Below, in pieces: positions 6,315 to 14,907 of a DNA stretch of 17,502 nt (position 1 is its first letter; each line of letters begins with the position of its first letter). Source of the DNA: a bacterium. Its GTDB lineage: Bacteria; Bacillota; Clostridia; Christensenellales; CAG-138. The stretch spans positions 1 to 17,502 of the forward strand of contig JAQXRK010000150.1 in NCBI GenBank assembly GCA_029218485.1, read 5' to 3'. The notes under the pieces were generated by a model, which was not told the origin of the DNA, did not search any database, and worked only from the letters and a program-made list of their open reading frames with translations. Position numbers and translations under genes: made by a program.

Positions 6315-7649
6315 TCAGTTCAGGAAGCCCTTGTAATGCCGCATGAGCATGTGGCTTTCGAGCTGATCCGTCGTTTCGAGCGCCACGCTGACCATGATCA
6401 GGATGCTCGTTGCACCGAACGTCGAGGTCTGGCCAAGGTAATGCAGCGCAATCGTCGGCAGAATCGCGATTACCGCGAGGAACAGAGAACCGAACAGCGT
6501 GAGACGGCCGCTGATCTTCGCCAGATATTCGCTGGTCGGGCGGCCCGGACGCAGGCCCGGAATGAAGCCGCCGTTCTGCTGGAGGTTCTTCGACATCTCG
6601 ATCGGATTAAACGTGATCGCACTGTAGAAGTAACCAAAGCCGACAATCAGGAGCGCGTAGACGATGTAGTAGATCACCGAACCCGCACCCAAGTACTTCG
6701 TGTAGAACGCATAGAACCCGCTGTTCGGCCAGAACTGCGCGATCATGCCGGGGAACTGGATCAGAGTCATCGCGAAGATCAGCGGCAGAACGCCGTTCGC
6801 GTTCGCCTTGATCGGCAGATAGGTGCTCTGACCGCCATACATCTTGCGGCCAACCACGCGCTTGGCGTACTGGACCGGGATGCGGCGCTGCGCATTGTCC
6901 ACATAGACGACCAGCGTGATCATGCCGACCACGAGGACGAGCAGTCCGATGAATGCGATCGTCGAGACGGCCACGTTCGGAACCGGAGCGGCAGCATCGC
7001 CAACCGGACGAACACCGAACGTACCGGCAAACAGCTGGCTGAACCAGCCGATGACCGTGGAAGGCACGCGGGATACGATCGAGGCAAAGATCAGCATCGA
7101 AATGCCGTTGCCAATGCCGTTCTCCGTGATGCGCTCACCGAGCCACATCAGGAACGCCGTACCGGCGGTGGAGCAGATACCGATGACGCCATAGCTGACC
7201 CAGGTCGGCCAGTTGCTGTTGGCGAAGATGGTCTGCCCGGCGCCCATGCCGGCTTCGAGGCCGGCAAAGATGCCGATCGACTGAACGAGCGCCAGACCGA
7301 TGCCGGTGTAGCGGGTGATCCGTTCAATCTTCTGACGGCCGTCCTCCTCCTTGCTCATGCGCTCCAGCGCCGGGATGGCGATGGTCAGCAGCTGCAGGAT
7401 GATCGACGCCGTGATGTAGGGCGAGATACCCATTGCAAACAGCGTCACCTGCGAGAAGGAGCTACCGGTCAGCAAATCGAGGAAACCAAGGATATCGTAG
7501 CTTTGAGCAGCCTGAGCGACCATGTCGACGTTGACGCCGGGGATCGGGATAAAGCAGCCGAGGCGGTAGATGACGATCAGGAGGAGCGTCAACAGCATCT
7601 TCTTGCGGATATCCTTGATCTTAAACGCGTTGATAAACGTCTTAAACAT
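6315..7649 (-). CDS. secY: Preprotein translocase channel subunit SecY
   Basis: SecY forms the protein-conducting channel of the inner membrane and works with SecE, SecG and SecA. The product is 444 residues, matching E. coli (443). About ten hydrophobic segments are visible, the first at 18-38 and the last at about 414-426, with the plug region after the first. The cytoplasmic loop GGFIPGLRPGRPTSEYL (360-376), used for SecA and ribosome contact, and the C-terminal ESHMLMRHYKGFL are diagnostic. GAGGTGATC precedes the ATG, which overlaps the rplO stop by one base. The position between rplO and adk is the standard one. Confidence 0.99.
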   Translation of the reverse strand: MFKTFINAFKIKDIRKKMLLTLLLIVIYRLGCFIPIPGVNVDMVAQAAQSYDILGFLDLLTGSSFSQVTLFAMGISPYITASIILQLLTIAIPALERMSKEEDGRQKIERITRYTGIGLALVQSIGIFAGLEAGMGAGQTIFANSNWPTWVSYGVIGICSTAGTAFLMWLGERITENGIGNGISMLIFASIVSRVPSTVIGWFSQLFAGTFGVRPVGDAAAPVPNVAVSTIAFIGLLVLVVGMITLVVYVDNAQRRIPVQYAKRVVGRKMYGGQSTYLPIKANANGVLPLIFAMTLIQFPGMIAQFWPNSGFYAFYTKYLGAGSVIYYIVYALLIVGFGYFYSAITFNPIEMSKNLQQNGGFIPGLRPGRPTSEYLAKISGRLTLFGSLFLAVIAILPTIALHYLGQTSTFGATSILIMVSVALETTDQLESHMLMRHYKGFLN

Positions 7650-8092
7650 TAGCCGATCACCTCAACGCTCCCGCCCGCAGCCTTGATGGCCTCGTCCGCG
7701 GTCTTGGAGAATTTCGCGGCCTTCACGTTCAGCTTCTTGGTCAGCTCGCCATTGCCCAGAACCTTCAGACCGTCCTTTTCGATCTTGCTGATGATGCCCA
7801 GCTCTTTGAGCAGCTCAGCGGTCACTACGGTGTCATTCTCCAAACCGTTCAGGTCGGAAATGTTGATGATGGTGTACTCTTTTGCCCAGATATTGGTGAA
7901 GCCGCGCTTCGGAAGACGGCGCGCCAGCGGCATCTGACCGCCCTCAAAACCGTTCTTCTTGCTTCCGCTTCTGGCCTTCTGGCCCTTATGACCCTTTGTG
8001 GAGGTCTTACCCATGCCGGAACCGGTACCGCGGCCAATGCGCTTGGACTTTTTGACCGAACCGGCGGCGGGCTGCAGCTCATGCAATTTCAT
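7649..8092 (-). CDS. rplO: 50S ribosomal protein L15 (uL15)
   Basis: A late-assembly 50S protein. The 147-residue product starts MKLHELQPAAGSVKKSKRIG. It has the long glycine- and lysine-rich N-terminal arm (GRGTGSGMGKTSTKGHKGQK at about 20-39), the FEGGQMPLARRLPKRGF motif and the globular C-terminal domain with the repressor-like KVLGNGELTKKLNVKAAKFS. GGAGG stands 9 bases before the ATG. The TAA stop shares its last base with the secY ATG (TAATG), indicating translational coupling to the membrane channel gene. Confidence 0.97.
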   Translation of the reverse strand: MKLHELQPAAGSVKKSKRIGRGTGSGMGKTSTKGHKGQKARSGSKKNGFEGGQMPLARRLPKRGFTNIWAKEYTIINISDLNGLENDTVVTAELLKELGIISKIEKDGLKVLGNGELTKKLNVKAAKFSKTADEAIKAAGGSVEVIG

Positions 8093-8110
8093 GATACATG
8101 TCCTCCTCAG

Positions 8111-8290
8111 TTAGACTTCTTCCACCTTGACAAGGTGCTTCACTTTGAACAGCATGCCACGGGTGCACGCATTGTCCGGCTTCTCGACGACGCTGTTGGT
8201 CTTGTGGAGACCCAGCGCTTTAATCGTTGCCTGCTGGTCAGCCAGCGCGCCGATGGTGCTCTTCACGAGCGTGATTCTCAACGTTGCCAT
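8111..8290 (-). CDS. rpmD: 50S ribosomal protein L30 (uL30)
   Basis: A small 50S protein, 59 residues, the same as in E. coli and Bacillus. It starts MATLRITLVKSTIGALADQQ, has TIKALGLHKTNSVVEKPDN in the middle and ends in the short strand GMLFKVKHLVKVEEV. The ATG used here has GGAGG 9 bases upstream; a start 19 codons earlier would lie inside rpsE and extend beyond the family N-terminus. rplO begins 18 bases later. Confidence 0.97.
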   Translation of the reverse strand: MATLRITLVKSTIGALADQQATIKALGLHKTNSVVEKPDNACTRGMLFKVKHLVKVEEV

Positions 8291-8303
8291 TGTACGCGCC
8301 TCC

Positions 8304-8810
8304 TTAGCCCAGAATTTCTTCAACGGTCTTGCCGCGAAGCTTCGCAACCTGCTCGGCGGTACGGAGCTGAGAGAGCCCGTTCATCGTCGCCTTCACGCAG
8401 TTGCTCGGATTGTTGGAACCGAAGGACTTGGTGCGGATATCGCGGATGCCGACCATCTCGAGCACTGCACGAGCGGGACCGCCAGCGATAACGCCGGTAC
8501 CCTCTTCAGCGGGGAGCATGCGGACATGGCCCTTGCCGAATTTACCCTCGACCTGATGCGGGATCGTCGTGCCAACGATCGGGACCTCGATCATGTGGCG
8601 CTTCGCATCCTCGACGCCCTTGCGGACCGCCTCAGGAATTTCAACAGCCTTGCCAAGACCAACGCCGACCTTGCCGTTCTCATTGCCGACGACCATCAGC
8701 GCGGTGAAACGGAAGTTTTTACCGCCCTTGACGACCTTGGCGACGCGGTTGATCGCGACGAGGCGCTCTTTGAATTCAGAGGGCTCTTTTTCAAATCTCT
8801 TGTTCTGCAT
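8304..8810 (-). CDS. rpsE: 30S ribosomal protein S5 (uS5)
   Basis: S5 helps form the mRNA entry channel and affects decoding accuracy; spectinomycin resistance maps to its N-terminal loop. The product is 168 residues (E. coli 167). An S5 double-strand-RNA-binding-like domain covers about 20-85 (ERLVAINRVAKVVKGGKNFR, then FTALMVVGNENGKVGVGLGK), followed by the C-terminal domain containing GVIAGGPARAVLEMVGIRDI. GGAGG lies 7 bases upstream of the ATG. rpmD follows after 13 bases. Confidence 0.98.
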   Translation of the reverse strand: MQNKRFEKEPSEFKERLVAINRVAKVVKGGKNFRFTALMVVGNENGKVGVGLGKAVEIPEAVRKGVEDAKRHMIEVPIVGTTIPHQVEGKFGKGHVRMLPAEEGTGVIAGGPARAVLEMVGIRDIRTKSFGSNNPSNCVKATMNGLSQLRTAEQVAKLRGKTVEEILG

Positions 8811-8822
8811 CTCGTTTCCTCC

Positions 8823-9191
8823 TTAGAAGTCCAGGCCTGCTTTGCGGGCGCCGTCAGCGAGGGCCGCTACACGACCGGTGTACAGATAACCGCCGCGGTC
8901 AAAAACGACCTGCTTGACACCCTTTTCCAAAGCGCGCTTGCCGATCAGCTCGCCAACGAGCGAAGCGGCTTCGGTCTTGGTCTTCTCGGACAGTTCGCCA
9001 CGGATCTCGGCATCCAGCGTGGAAGCGGCGACCAGGGTGTTACCGACTTCGTCATCGATGATCTGCGCGTAGATATGGTTCGTGCTGCGATACACATTCA
9101 GTCTCGGACGCGCGGGCGTACCGATGATGTGGCGACGCTGACGATAATGGCGCTTTACGCGGATAGCATTCTTATCGATTCTTGTAACCAT
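8823..9191 (-). CDS. rplR: 50S ribosomal protein L18 (uL18)
   Basis: L18 binds 5S rRNA together with L5. The product is 122 residues. The N-terminal region is rich in Arg and Lys (RVKRHYRQRRHIIGT), followed by the conserved PARPRLNVYRSTNHIYAQII at about 26-45 and the C-terminal VVFDRGGYLYTGRVAALADG with a Leu-Asp-Phe end. AAGGAG stands 9 bases before the ATG. It fits between rplF (21 bases) and rpsE (12 bases) as in other bacteria. Confidence 0.98.
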   Translation of the reverse strand: MVTRIDKNAIRVKRHYRQRRHIIGTPARPRLNVYRSTNHIYAQIIDDEVGNTLVAASTLDAEIRGELSEKTKTEAASLVGELIGKRALEKGVKQVVFDRGGYLYTGRVAALADGARKAGLDF

Positions 9192-9212
9192 CTCTTGTCA
9201 CTCCTTCCTGCC

Positions 9213-9752
9213 TTATTTACCGGTCTTGCCTTCCTTGCGGCGAACGACCTCGTTCTCATAGCGAATGCCCTTGCCCTTGTAGGGTTCCGGCTCGCGGACC
9301 GCACGGATGTTGGCAGCGATCTGACCGACTTTCTGCTTATCGATGCCCTTGACGGTGATCTTCGTCGGGGCGGGAACTTCGAAGGTGATGCCATCGGGCT
9401 GCTCGAATTCAACCGGATGGGAATAACCGACGTTGAGAACCAGCTTGTTGCCCTGCATCTGGGCACGGTAGCCGGTACCGGCGATCTCGAGCTTCTTCTC
9501 GAAGCCCGTCGTCGTGCCGACGACCATGTTGTTGATGAGCGTGCGGGACAGGCCGTGCAGCGCGCGATGGCGCTTGTTGTCGCTGGGGCGCTTGACGGTC
9601 AGGACGCCCGCGTCCTGCTCAATAATCATATCGCGCGAGATCTTCTCGGACAGCTGACCCTTGGGGCCCTTGACCGTGACGACATTCGCTTCATCGACCG
9701 TAATTGTCACTCCGCCAGGAATCTGGACAGGAAGTTTTCCGATACGAGACAT
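9213..9752 (-). CDS. rplF: 50S ribosomal protein L6 (uL6)
   Basis: L6 lies near the sarcin-ricin loop and elongation-factor binding site, and is needed for late 50S assembly. The product is 179 residues with the typical start MSRIGKLPVQIPGGV, two repeated alpha/beta domains of about 80 residues each, and the C-terminal signature EPYKGKGIRYENEVVRRKEG (155-174). GGAGG lies 8 bases upstream of the ATG. The 28-base gap from rpsH holds nothing else obvious. Confidence 0.98.
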   Translation of the reverse strand: MSRIGKLPVQIPGGVTITVDEANVVTVKGPKGQLSEKISRDMIIEQDAGVLTVKRPSDNKRHRALHGLSRTLINNMVVGTTTGFEKKLEIAGTGYRAQMQGNKLVLNVGYSHPVEFEQPDGITFEVPAPTKITVKGIDKQKVGQIAANIRAVREPEPYKGKGIRYENEVVRRKEGKTGK

Positions 9753-9780
9753 TCTTTACTCCTCCGTTACTGTTAGTTGG

Positions 9781-10173
9781 TTACCAGATGTAAGCGAGAA
9801 CCTCGCCGCCAACGCCCAGTTTGCGGGCCTCGCGGTCGGTCATCACGCCGCGGGACGTCGAGAGAATGGCAACACCGAGGCCGTTGAGCACCTTCGGCAC
9901 CTCGTCCTTACGTGCATAGACGCGGAGGCCGGGGCGGGAGATGCGCTTCAGACCGACGATGACGCGCTGCTTGTTCGCGCCGTACTTGAGCTGGATACGG
10001 ATGGACTTCTGGATGCCGTTCTCGACCACTTCAAAGCCCTTGATGTATCCTTCGTCGAGCATAATCTGCGCAATCGCCTTTTTGATCGTGGAAGCGGGTA
10101 CCTCAACGGTCTCATGCTTTGCGATGAGCGCGTTGCGGATTCTGGTGAGCATATCAGCAATGGTATCCGTCAT
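9781..10173 (-). CDS. rpsH: 30S ribosomal protein S8 (uS8)
   Basis: S8 binds the central domain of 16S rRNA; in E. coli it is the translational repressor of the spc operon, acting at the L5 start. The product is 130 residues, identical in length to E. coli S8. It starts MTDTIADMLTRIRNALIA and ends with the diagnostic GVAILSTSRGVMTDREARK and GGEVLAYIW. AAAGGAGG precedes the ATG. Gaps to rpsZ (15 bases) and rplF (28 bases) are short. Confidence 0.98.
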   Translation of the reverse strand: MTDTIADMLTRIRNALIAKHETVEVPASTIKKAIAQIMLDEGYIKGFEVVENGIQKSIRIQLKYGANKQRVIVGLKRISRPGLRVYARKDEVPKVLNGLGVAILSTSRGVMTDREARKLGVGGEVLAYIW

Positions 10174-10188
10174 GATGAATATCCTCCT

Positions 10189-10374
10189 TTACCAGCTTGC
10201 CTTGCGCACACCGGGGATCTCGCCCTTGTACGCCAGTTCACGGAAGCAAATGCGGCAGATGCCATATTTGCGAAGCACCGAGTGCGGACGGCCGCAGATA
10301 CGGCAGCGCGTGTAGGCGCGCGTGCTGTACTTGGGCTCACGCTGCTGCTTCAGTTTCATGCTTGTTTTTGCCAT
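10189..10374 (-). CDS. rpsZ: 30S ribosomal protein S14, zinc-binding type Z (uS14)
   Basis: A head protein of the small subunit in its short zinc-binding form. The 61 residues match the usual length of type Z, against about 100 for the zinc-free form. Cys24, Cys27, Cys40 and Cys43 (CRIC and CRIC) form the zinc site, followed by FRELAYKGEIPGVRKASW. GGAGG lies 6 bases before the ATG. Many Bacillota also keep a zinc-independent paralogue elsewhere under Zur control; it is not in this window. Confidence 0.98.
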   Translation of the reverse strand: MAKTSMKLKQQREPKYSTRAYTRCRICGRPHSVLRKYGICRICFRELAYKGEIPGVRKASW

Positions 10375-10388
10375 GTGAATCCTCCTTC

Positions 10389-11006
10389 TCAGCCCTGCAC
10401 GAACGGCATGCCGAGCAGTGCCAGCAGCGCCTTCGCTTCTTCGTCGGTCTTGGCGGTGGTCACGAACACGATGTTCATGCCGCGCACCTTGTCGACATCG
10501 TCATAGTTGATCTCGGGGAAGATCAGCTGTTCCTTGACGCCCATCGCATAGTTGCCGCGACCGTCGAAAGACTTGTCGGACACGCCGCGGAAGTCGCGCA
10601 CGCGGGGCAGAACGATGTTCATCAGCTTGTCTGCGAAGTAGTACATGCGGTCGCCGCGGAGCGTAACCTTGGCACCGATGTTCATGCCCTCACGAACCTT
10701 GAAGTTTGCGACAGACTTTCTGGCCTTGGTGATGACGGCCTTCTGGCCGGCGATGATGCTGAGTTCTTCTGCGGCGGCTTCGATCCCCTTCGGGTTATCC
10801 TTCTCCGCGCCGAGGCCCATGTTGATGATGATCTTCTCGAGCTTCGGAATCTGCATCACGTTCTCATACTGGAACTTTTCCTTCAGTGCGGGAACGGTCT
10901 CCTCGAGATACTTGGTCTTGAGGCGCGGCGTGCCCGTCAAGGGCTTTGCTTCCTGCTGCGCGCCCGTCTTCTTGGGAGCAGCCTGTGCGGTTTCTTTCTT
11001 TGCCAC
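10389..11006 (-). CDS. rplE: 50S ribosomal protein L5 (uL5), GTG start, N-terminal extension
   Basis: L5 binds 5S rRNA and contacts P-site tRNA in the central protuberance. The family core starts near residue 26 (RLKTKYLEETVPALKEKF), continues through NVMQIPKLEKIIINMGLG and ends with the TTAKTDEEAKALLALLGMPF segment. The product is 205 residues, about 25 longer than usual, because of an Ala/Lys/Gln-rich leader beginning with a GTG codon and reading MAKKETAQAAPKKTGAQQEA. GGAGG lies 9 bases before that GTG, and there is no ATG between it and the core, so the extension seems genuine. rpsZ follows after 14 bases. Confidence 0.96.
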   Translation of the reverse strand: MAKKETAQAAPKKTGAQQEAKPLTGTPRLKTKYLEETVPALKEKFQYENVMQIPKLEKIIINMGLGAEKDNPKGIEAAAEELSIIAGQKAVITKARKSVANFKVREGMNIGAKVTLRGDRMYYFADKLMNIVLPRVRDFRGVSDKSFDGRGNYAMGVKEQLIFPEINYDDVDKVRGMNIVFVTTAKTDEEAKALLALLGMPFVQG

Positions 11007-11029
11007 TTGTTTGTTCCTCCTTCCCGCGC

Positions 11030-11371
11030 TTAGTCGATCTTCGCGCCGCACTCTTTGCAGACGCGGAGGCTCTTCATCTTCTTCTTGCCGGAGATCTCGA
11101 CCTCTTCCACAACGTGGCCGACTCTCGTAGGCTTGTTGCACTTCGGGCAAACGAGCTTCACGTTGGAAACGTGGATCGTGCCCTCTTTCTCAATGCGGCC
11201 GCCCGGCTCACCCTGGCGACGGGGCTTGACATGCTTTGTGATCATGTTGGCGTTCTGCACGACCACGCGATCTTTCGCAGGCATTGCCACCAGGATCTTG
11301 CCCTGCTTGCCCTTGTCCTTGCCAGAGATGACAACGACCGTATCGCCCTTTTTGACGTTCAGATTCTTCAT
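11030..11371 (-). CDS. rplX: 50S ribosomal protein L24 (uL24), zinc-ribbon type
   Basis: L24 is an assembly initiator that binds 23S rRNA and lies near the tunnel exit. The 113-residue product has a KOW motif at about 8-27 (KGDTVVVISGKDKGKQGKI). It then carries two CxxC pairs, CPKC at 75-78 and CKEC at 105-108, a zinc ribbon seen in many Gram-positive L24 proteins and absent in E. coli. Length is slightly above the common 102-105. The ATG has GGAGG 8 bases upstream. Confidence 0.97.
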   Translation of the reverse strand: MKNLNVKKGDTVVVISGKDKGKQGKILVAMPAKDRVVVQNANMITKHVKPRRQGEPGGRIEKEGTIHVSNVKLVCPKCNKPTRVGHVVEEVEISGKKKMKSLRVCKECGAKID

Positions 11372-11385
11372 GTCGTTTTCCTCCC

Positions 11386-11754
11386 TTAGAGCACTTCGGG
11401 CGCGAGCGAGACGATCTTCATATAGTCCTTTTCGCGCAGCTCACGCGCAACGGGCCCAAAGATACGGGTGCCGCGCGGCTGTTTCTGATCGTTGATGATA
11501 ACGGCTGCATTGTCATCGAAGCGGATGAAGCTGCCGTCTGCGCGCTGCACGCCGGAAACCGTGCGCACAACAACCGCCTTGACGACGTCCTTCTTCTTGA
11601 CCGCGCCGCCGGGGGAGGCGCTCTTCACCGAGGCAACGATCACATCACCGATATTGGCGAACTTGCGGTAGGAACCGCCGAGCACACGGATGCACTGGAT
11701 TTCCTTAGCGCCGCTGTTGTCCGCGACCTTCAATCTGGTTTGCGGTTGAATCAT
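11386..11754 (-). CDS. rplN: 50S ribosomal protein L14 (uL14)
   Basis: L14 sits at the subunit interface and forms bridges to 16S rRNA; it is also the docking site of the silencing factor RsfS. The 122-residue product has the typical MIQPQTRLKVADNSGAKEIQ N-terminus, the basic GGAVKKKDVVKAVVVR stretch at about 51-66 and the C-terminal MKIVSLAPEVL. AGGAGGG stands before the ATG. It opens the spc segment, which here continues from the S10 segment without a gap or a visible promoter. Confidence 0.98.
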   Translation of the reverse strand: MIQPQTRLKVADNSGAKEIQCIRVLGGSYRKFANIGDVIVASVKSASPGGAVKKKDVVKAVVVRTVSGVQRADGSFIRFDDNAAVIINDQKQPRGTRIFGPVARELREKDYMKIVSLAPEVL

Positions 11755-11772
11755 TTTCTCGTCCCTCCTGTC

Positions 11773-12030
11773 TTACTTCGCCTTTTCGACGATCTCGACG
11801 AGACGCCATCTCTTGTCCTTGGAAATCGGACGGGTCTCCATGATCTTCACGGTGTCGCCGATGCCGCATTCGTTGTTCTCGTCATGTGCCTTGAACTTGC
11901 GGGTCCGGTTGACCATCTTGCCGTAGAGCGGATGGCGAACCTTGGTTTTGATGGCGACCACAATGGTCTTATCCATTTTATCGCTGACAACGACGCCTAC
12001 GCGGGTCTTGCGATATCCTCTCGTTTCCAT
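11773..12030 (-). CDS. rpsQ: 30S ribosomal protein S17 (uS17)
   Basis: An OB-fold primary binder of 16S rRNA. The product is 85 residues (E. coli 84), starting METRGYRKTRVGVVVSDKMD, with the conserved KTIVVAIKTKVRHPLYGK (21-38) and IGDTVKIMETRPISKDKRWR toward the C-terminus. A GTG eight codons upstream, overlapping the rpmC stop, is rejected because GGAGG lies 9 bases before this ATG and the family starts here. This is the last gene of the classical S10 cluster; rplN follows after only 18 bases with no terminator. Confidence 0.97.
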   Translation of the reverse strand: METRGYRKTRVGVVVSDKMDKTIVVAIKTKVRHPLYGKMVNRTRKFKAHDENNECGIGDTVKIMETRPISKDKRWRLVEIVEKAK

Positions 12031-12050
12031 CTTCAGTGTCCTCCTTCTAC

Positions 12051-12254
12051 TCACTCGGCTGCGGCGGCCATCTCGCGCTCACGGATGATCGTCTTTACGC
12101 GGGCGATGTCCTTCTTGCACTCGTTGATCCGCTGCGGGTTGTTGAGCTGTCCGGTAGCCGACTGAAAGCGGAGGTTGAACAACTCGGACTTGAGCTCCTT
12201 CTCACGCGCGACGAGGGCGTCGTTCGACAGCTCTCTGAACTGGTTAGCCTTCAT
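12051..12254 (-). CDS. rpmC: 50S ribosomal protein L29 (uL29)
   Basis: A small helical-hairpin protein at the tunnel exit, next to L23. The product is 67 residues, starting MKANQFRELSNDAL, with the family signature ELFNLRFQSATGQLNNPQRI at about 24-43 and a second helix ending in an alanine-rich tail. The ATG lies inside the end of rplP (11-base overlap), with GGAGG 8 bases upstream. rpsQ follows after 20 bases. Confidence 0.97.
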   Translation of the reverse strand: MKANQFRELSNDALVAREKELKSELFNLRFQSATGQLNNPQRINECKKDIARVKTIIREREMAAAAE

Positions 12255-12681
12255 TGCTGTTGCCTCCCTCTTCCATTTCCTTCTTCACGATTTTGCACTT
12301 GAGCGGGAGCTTGTGCATTGCCAGGCGGAGCGCCTCACGGGCGGTTGCTTCGTCGACGCCCGCGATCTCGAACAGGACGCGGCCGGGCTTGACGACTGCC
12401 ACCCAGTATTCCGGGGAACCCTTGCCGCTGCCCATGCGGGTCTCGGCCGGCTTCTCGGTAACGGGCTTATCGGGGAAGATCTTGATCCAGACCTTACCGC
12501 CGCGCTTGATGTAACGCGTCATGGCGATACGGGAGGCTTCGATCTGGTTGCTGGTCACCCAAGCGGGTTCCTGCGCTACGAGGCCGTATTCACCATAGGT
12601 GATCACGTTGCCACGCAGGGCTTTGCCCTTCATGCGGCCGCGAAAAACTCTGCGGCGCTTGACTCTCTTCGGCATCAACAT
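12244..12681 (-). CDS. rplP: 50S ribosomal protein L16 (uL16)
   Basis: L16 helps build the A-site tRNA binding pocket of the 50S subunit. The 145-residue product begins MLMPKRVKRRRVFRG and carries the conserved ETRMGSGKGSPEYWVAVVKP segment at about 80-99. Two ATGs lie six bases apart; the first is chosen because GGAGG sits 10 bases upstream of it (16 for the second) and because the family typically starts ML-PKR. The last 11 bases overlap rpmC, so translation of the two is probably coupled. Confidence 0.97.
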   Translation of the reverse strand: MLMPKRVKRRRVFRGRMKGKALRGNVITYGEYGLVAQEPAWVTSNQIEASRIAMTRYIKRGGKVWIKIFPDKPVTEKPAETRMGSGKGSPEYWVAVVKPGRVLFEIAGVDEATAREALRLAMHKLPLKCKIVKKEMEEGGNSNEG

Positions 12682-12684
12682 GGT

Positions 12685-13344
12685 TTATCTGCCTCCTTCT
12701 TCACGGTTGCGTTTTCCAAGGACTTCGCCCTTGTAGATCCAGACCTTGCAGCCGATGCGGCCATAGGTCGTGTGCGCCTCGGCAAAGCCGTAATGGATGT
12801 CCGCGCGCATGGTCTGCAGCGGGATCGAACCATCGTGGTAGCCTTCGGTGCGGGCGATTTCAGCGCCGCCCAGACGGCCGGAGCACATGAGCTTGATGCC
12901 CTTCACGCCGGGCTTCTGCATGGAGCGGCCCATGGCCTGCTTCATGGCGCGGCGGAAGCTGATGCGCTTCTCAAGCTGGGCTGCGATGTTCTCGGCGACG
13001 AGCTGTGCATCGGCGTCGGCATCGCGGACTTCCATGATATTCACGTTCACCGCTTTGCCAACCTCTTTGGCGATGCTCGACTTGATCTCGTCGATGCCTG
13101 CGCCGCCCTTGCCGATCAGCAGACCCGGGCGAGCGGTGTGGATGCTCACGGTGATCTTGCCGGCAGCGCGCTCAATGTCGATGTGCGAGATGCTGGCGGC
13201 ATAGTACTTCTTCTTCACAAAGTTGCGAATCTTGTTATCCTCCACGAGGAAATCGGCAAAGTCCTTCTTGGAGGCGTACCAACGGGCATTCCAATCTCTG
13301 ATGACGCCAACGCGGAAGCCGTTCGGATTAACTTTCTGACCCAT
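12685..13344 (-). CDS. rpsC: 30S ribosomal protein S3 (uS3)
   Basis: S3 forms part of the mRNA entry tunnel and its helicase activity. The 219-residue product begins MGQKVNPNGFRVGVIRDW. It contains a type II KH domain with the GKGG loop at 78-81 (LLIGKGGAGIDEIK) and ends in the S3 C-terminal domain with MCSGRLGGAEIARTEGY (153-169) and GRIGCKVWIYKGEVLG. The C-terminus is shorter than in E. coli (233), as is usual in Bacillota. A GGAGG site precedes the ATG, and rplP begins 3 bases after the stop. Confidence 0.98.
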   Translation of the reverse strand: MGQKVNPNGFRVGVIRDWNARWYASKKDFADFLVEDNKIRNFVKKKYYAASISHIDIERAAGKITVSIHTARPGLLIGKGGAGIDEIKSSIAKEVGKAVNVNIMEVRDADADAQLVAENIAAQLEKRISFRRAMKQAMGRSMQKPGVKGIKLMCSGRLGGAEIARTEGYHDGSIPLQTMRADIHYGFAEAHTTYGRIGCKVWIYKGEVLGKRNREEGGR

Positions 13345-13356
13345 TCTCGTTCCTCC

Positions 13357-13746
13357 TTACTTTGCCTGCTGATCCAGCACGATGGTGATGTGGCTGGTGC
13401 GCTTACGGATGCGGGATGCACGGCCATGTGCACGCGGACGATACCGCATCAGGGTCGGGCCCTGGTTGGCGTACACCTCTGCGACATACAGGTCGTCGCG
13501 GTTGAGCTCGAGGTTGTTCTCGGCGTTGGCCACGGCGCTGTTGAGGAGCTTGAGAACCGGCTCTGTCGCAGCCTTGGGCGTGTACCGGAGGATCGCTTCC
13601 GCTTCCTTGACGCTCTTGCCGCGGATCAGGTCGATGACGATCTTGACCTTGCGGGAGGAGATCCTGATGTAGCGGGCGATTGCGCGCGGCCGCTTATCTG
13701 CATTCTCACGGCGCTTTGCCGTTTTCTCTCTCGATCTGGTTGCCAT
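13357..13746 (-). CDS. rplV: 50S ribosomal protein L22 (uL22) with N-terminal extension
   Basis: L22 contacts all 23S rRNA domains, and its beta-hairpin forms the tunnel constriction where erythromycin-resistance changes occur. The product is 129 residues, about 19 longer than E. coli L22. The family core starts near residue 20 (RPRAIARYIRISSRKVKIV) and ends with the hairpin RPRAHGRASRIRKRTSHITI (103-122). Residues 1-19 form a charged Lys/Arg/Glu extension. The ATG is well supported by GGAGG 7 bases upstream, and no later ATG exists before the core, so the extension looks real. Confidence 0.97.
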   Translation of the reverse strand: MATRSREKTAKRRENADKRPRAIARYIRISSRKVKIVIDLIRGKSVKEAEAILRYTPKAATEPVLKLLNSAVANAENNLELNRDDLYVAEVYANQGPTLMRYRPRAHGRASRIRKRTSHITIVLDQQAK

Positions 13747-13758
13747 TTTCGAACCTCC

Positions 13759-14040
<282 letters not shown>

Positions 14041-14062
14041 TTTGAGTACTCCTTCCTTCCCA

Positions 14063-14896
<834 letters not shown>

Positions 14897-14907
14897 GTGG
14901 CGCCTCC

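Noticed and set aside
6336..7652. A 438-codon plus-strand frame exactly opposite secY
   Set aside because: The product is very rich in Asp, Arg, His and Gln, which is what the complement of a hydrophobic protein gives. It is not a real gene.
8127..9776. A 549-codon plus-strand open frame opposite rpmD to rplF
   Set aside because: It is a shadow of four ribosomal genes in the same GC-biased region, with no start signal.
12031..12054. An upstream GTG start for rpsQ overlapping the rpmC stop
   Set aside because: It would add eight residues outside the family, while the ATG at 12030 has GGAGG at proper spacing.
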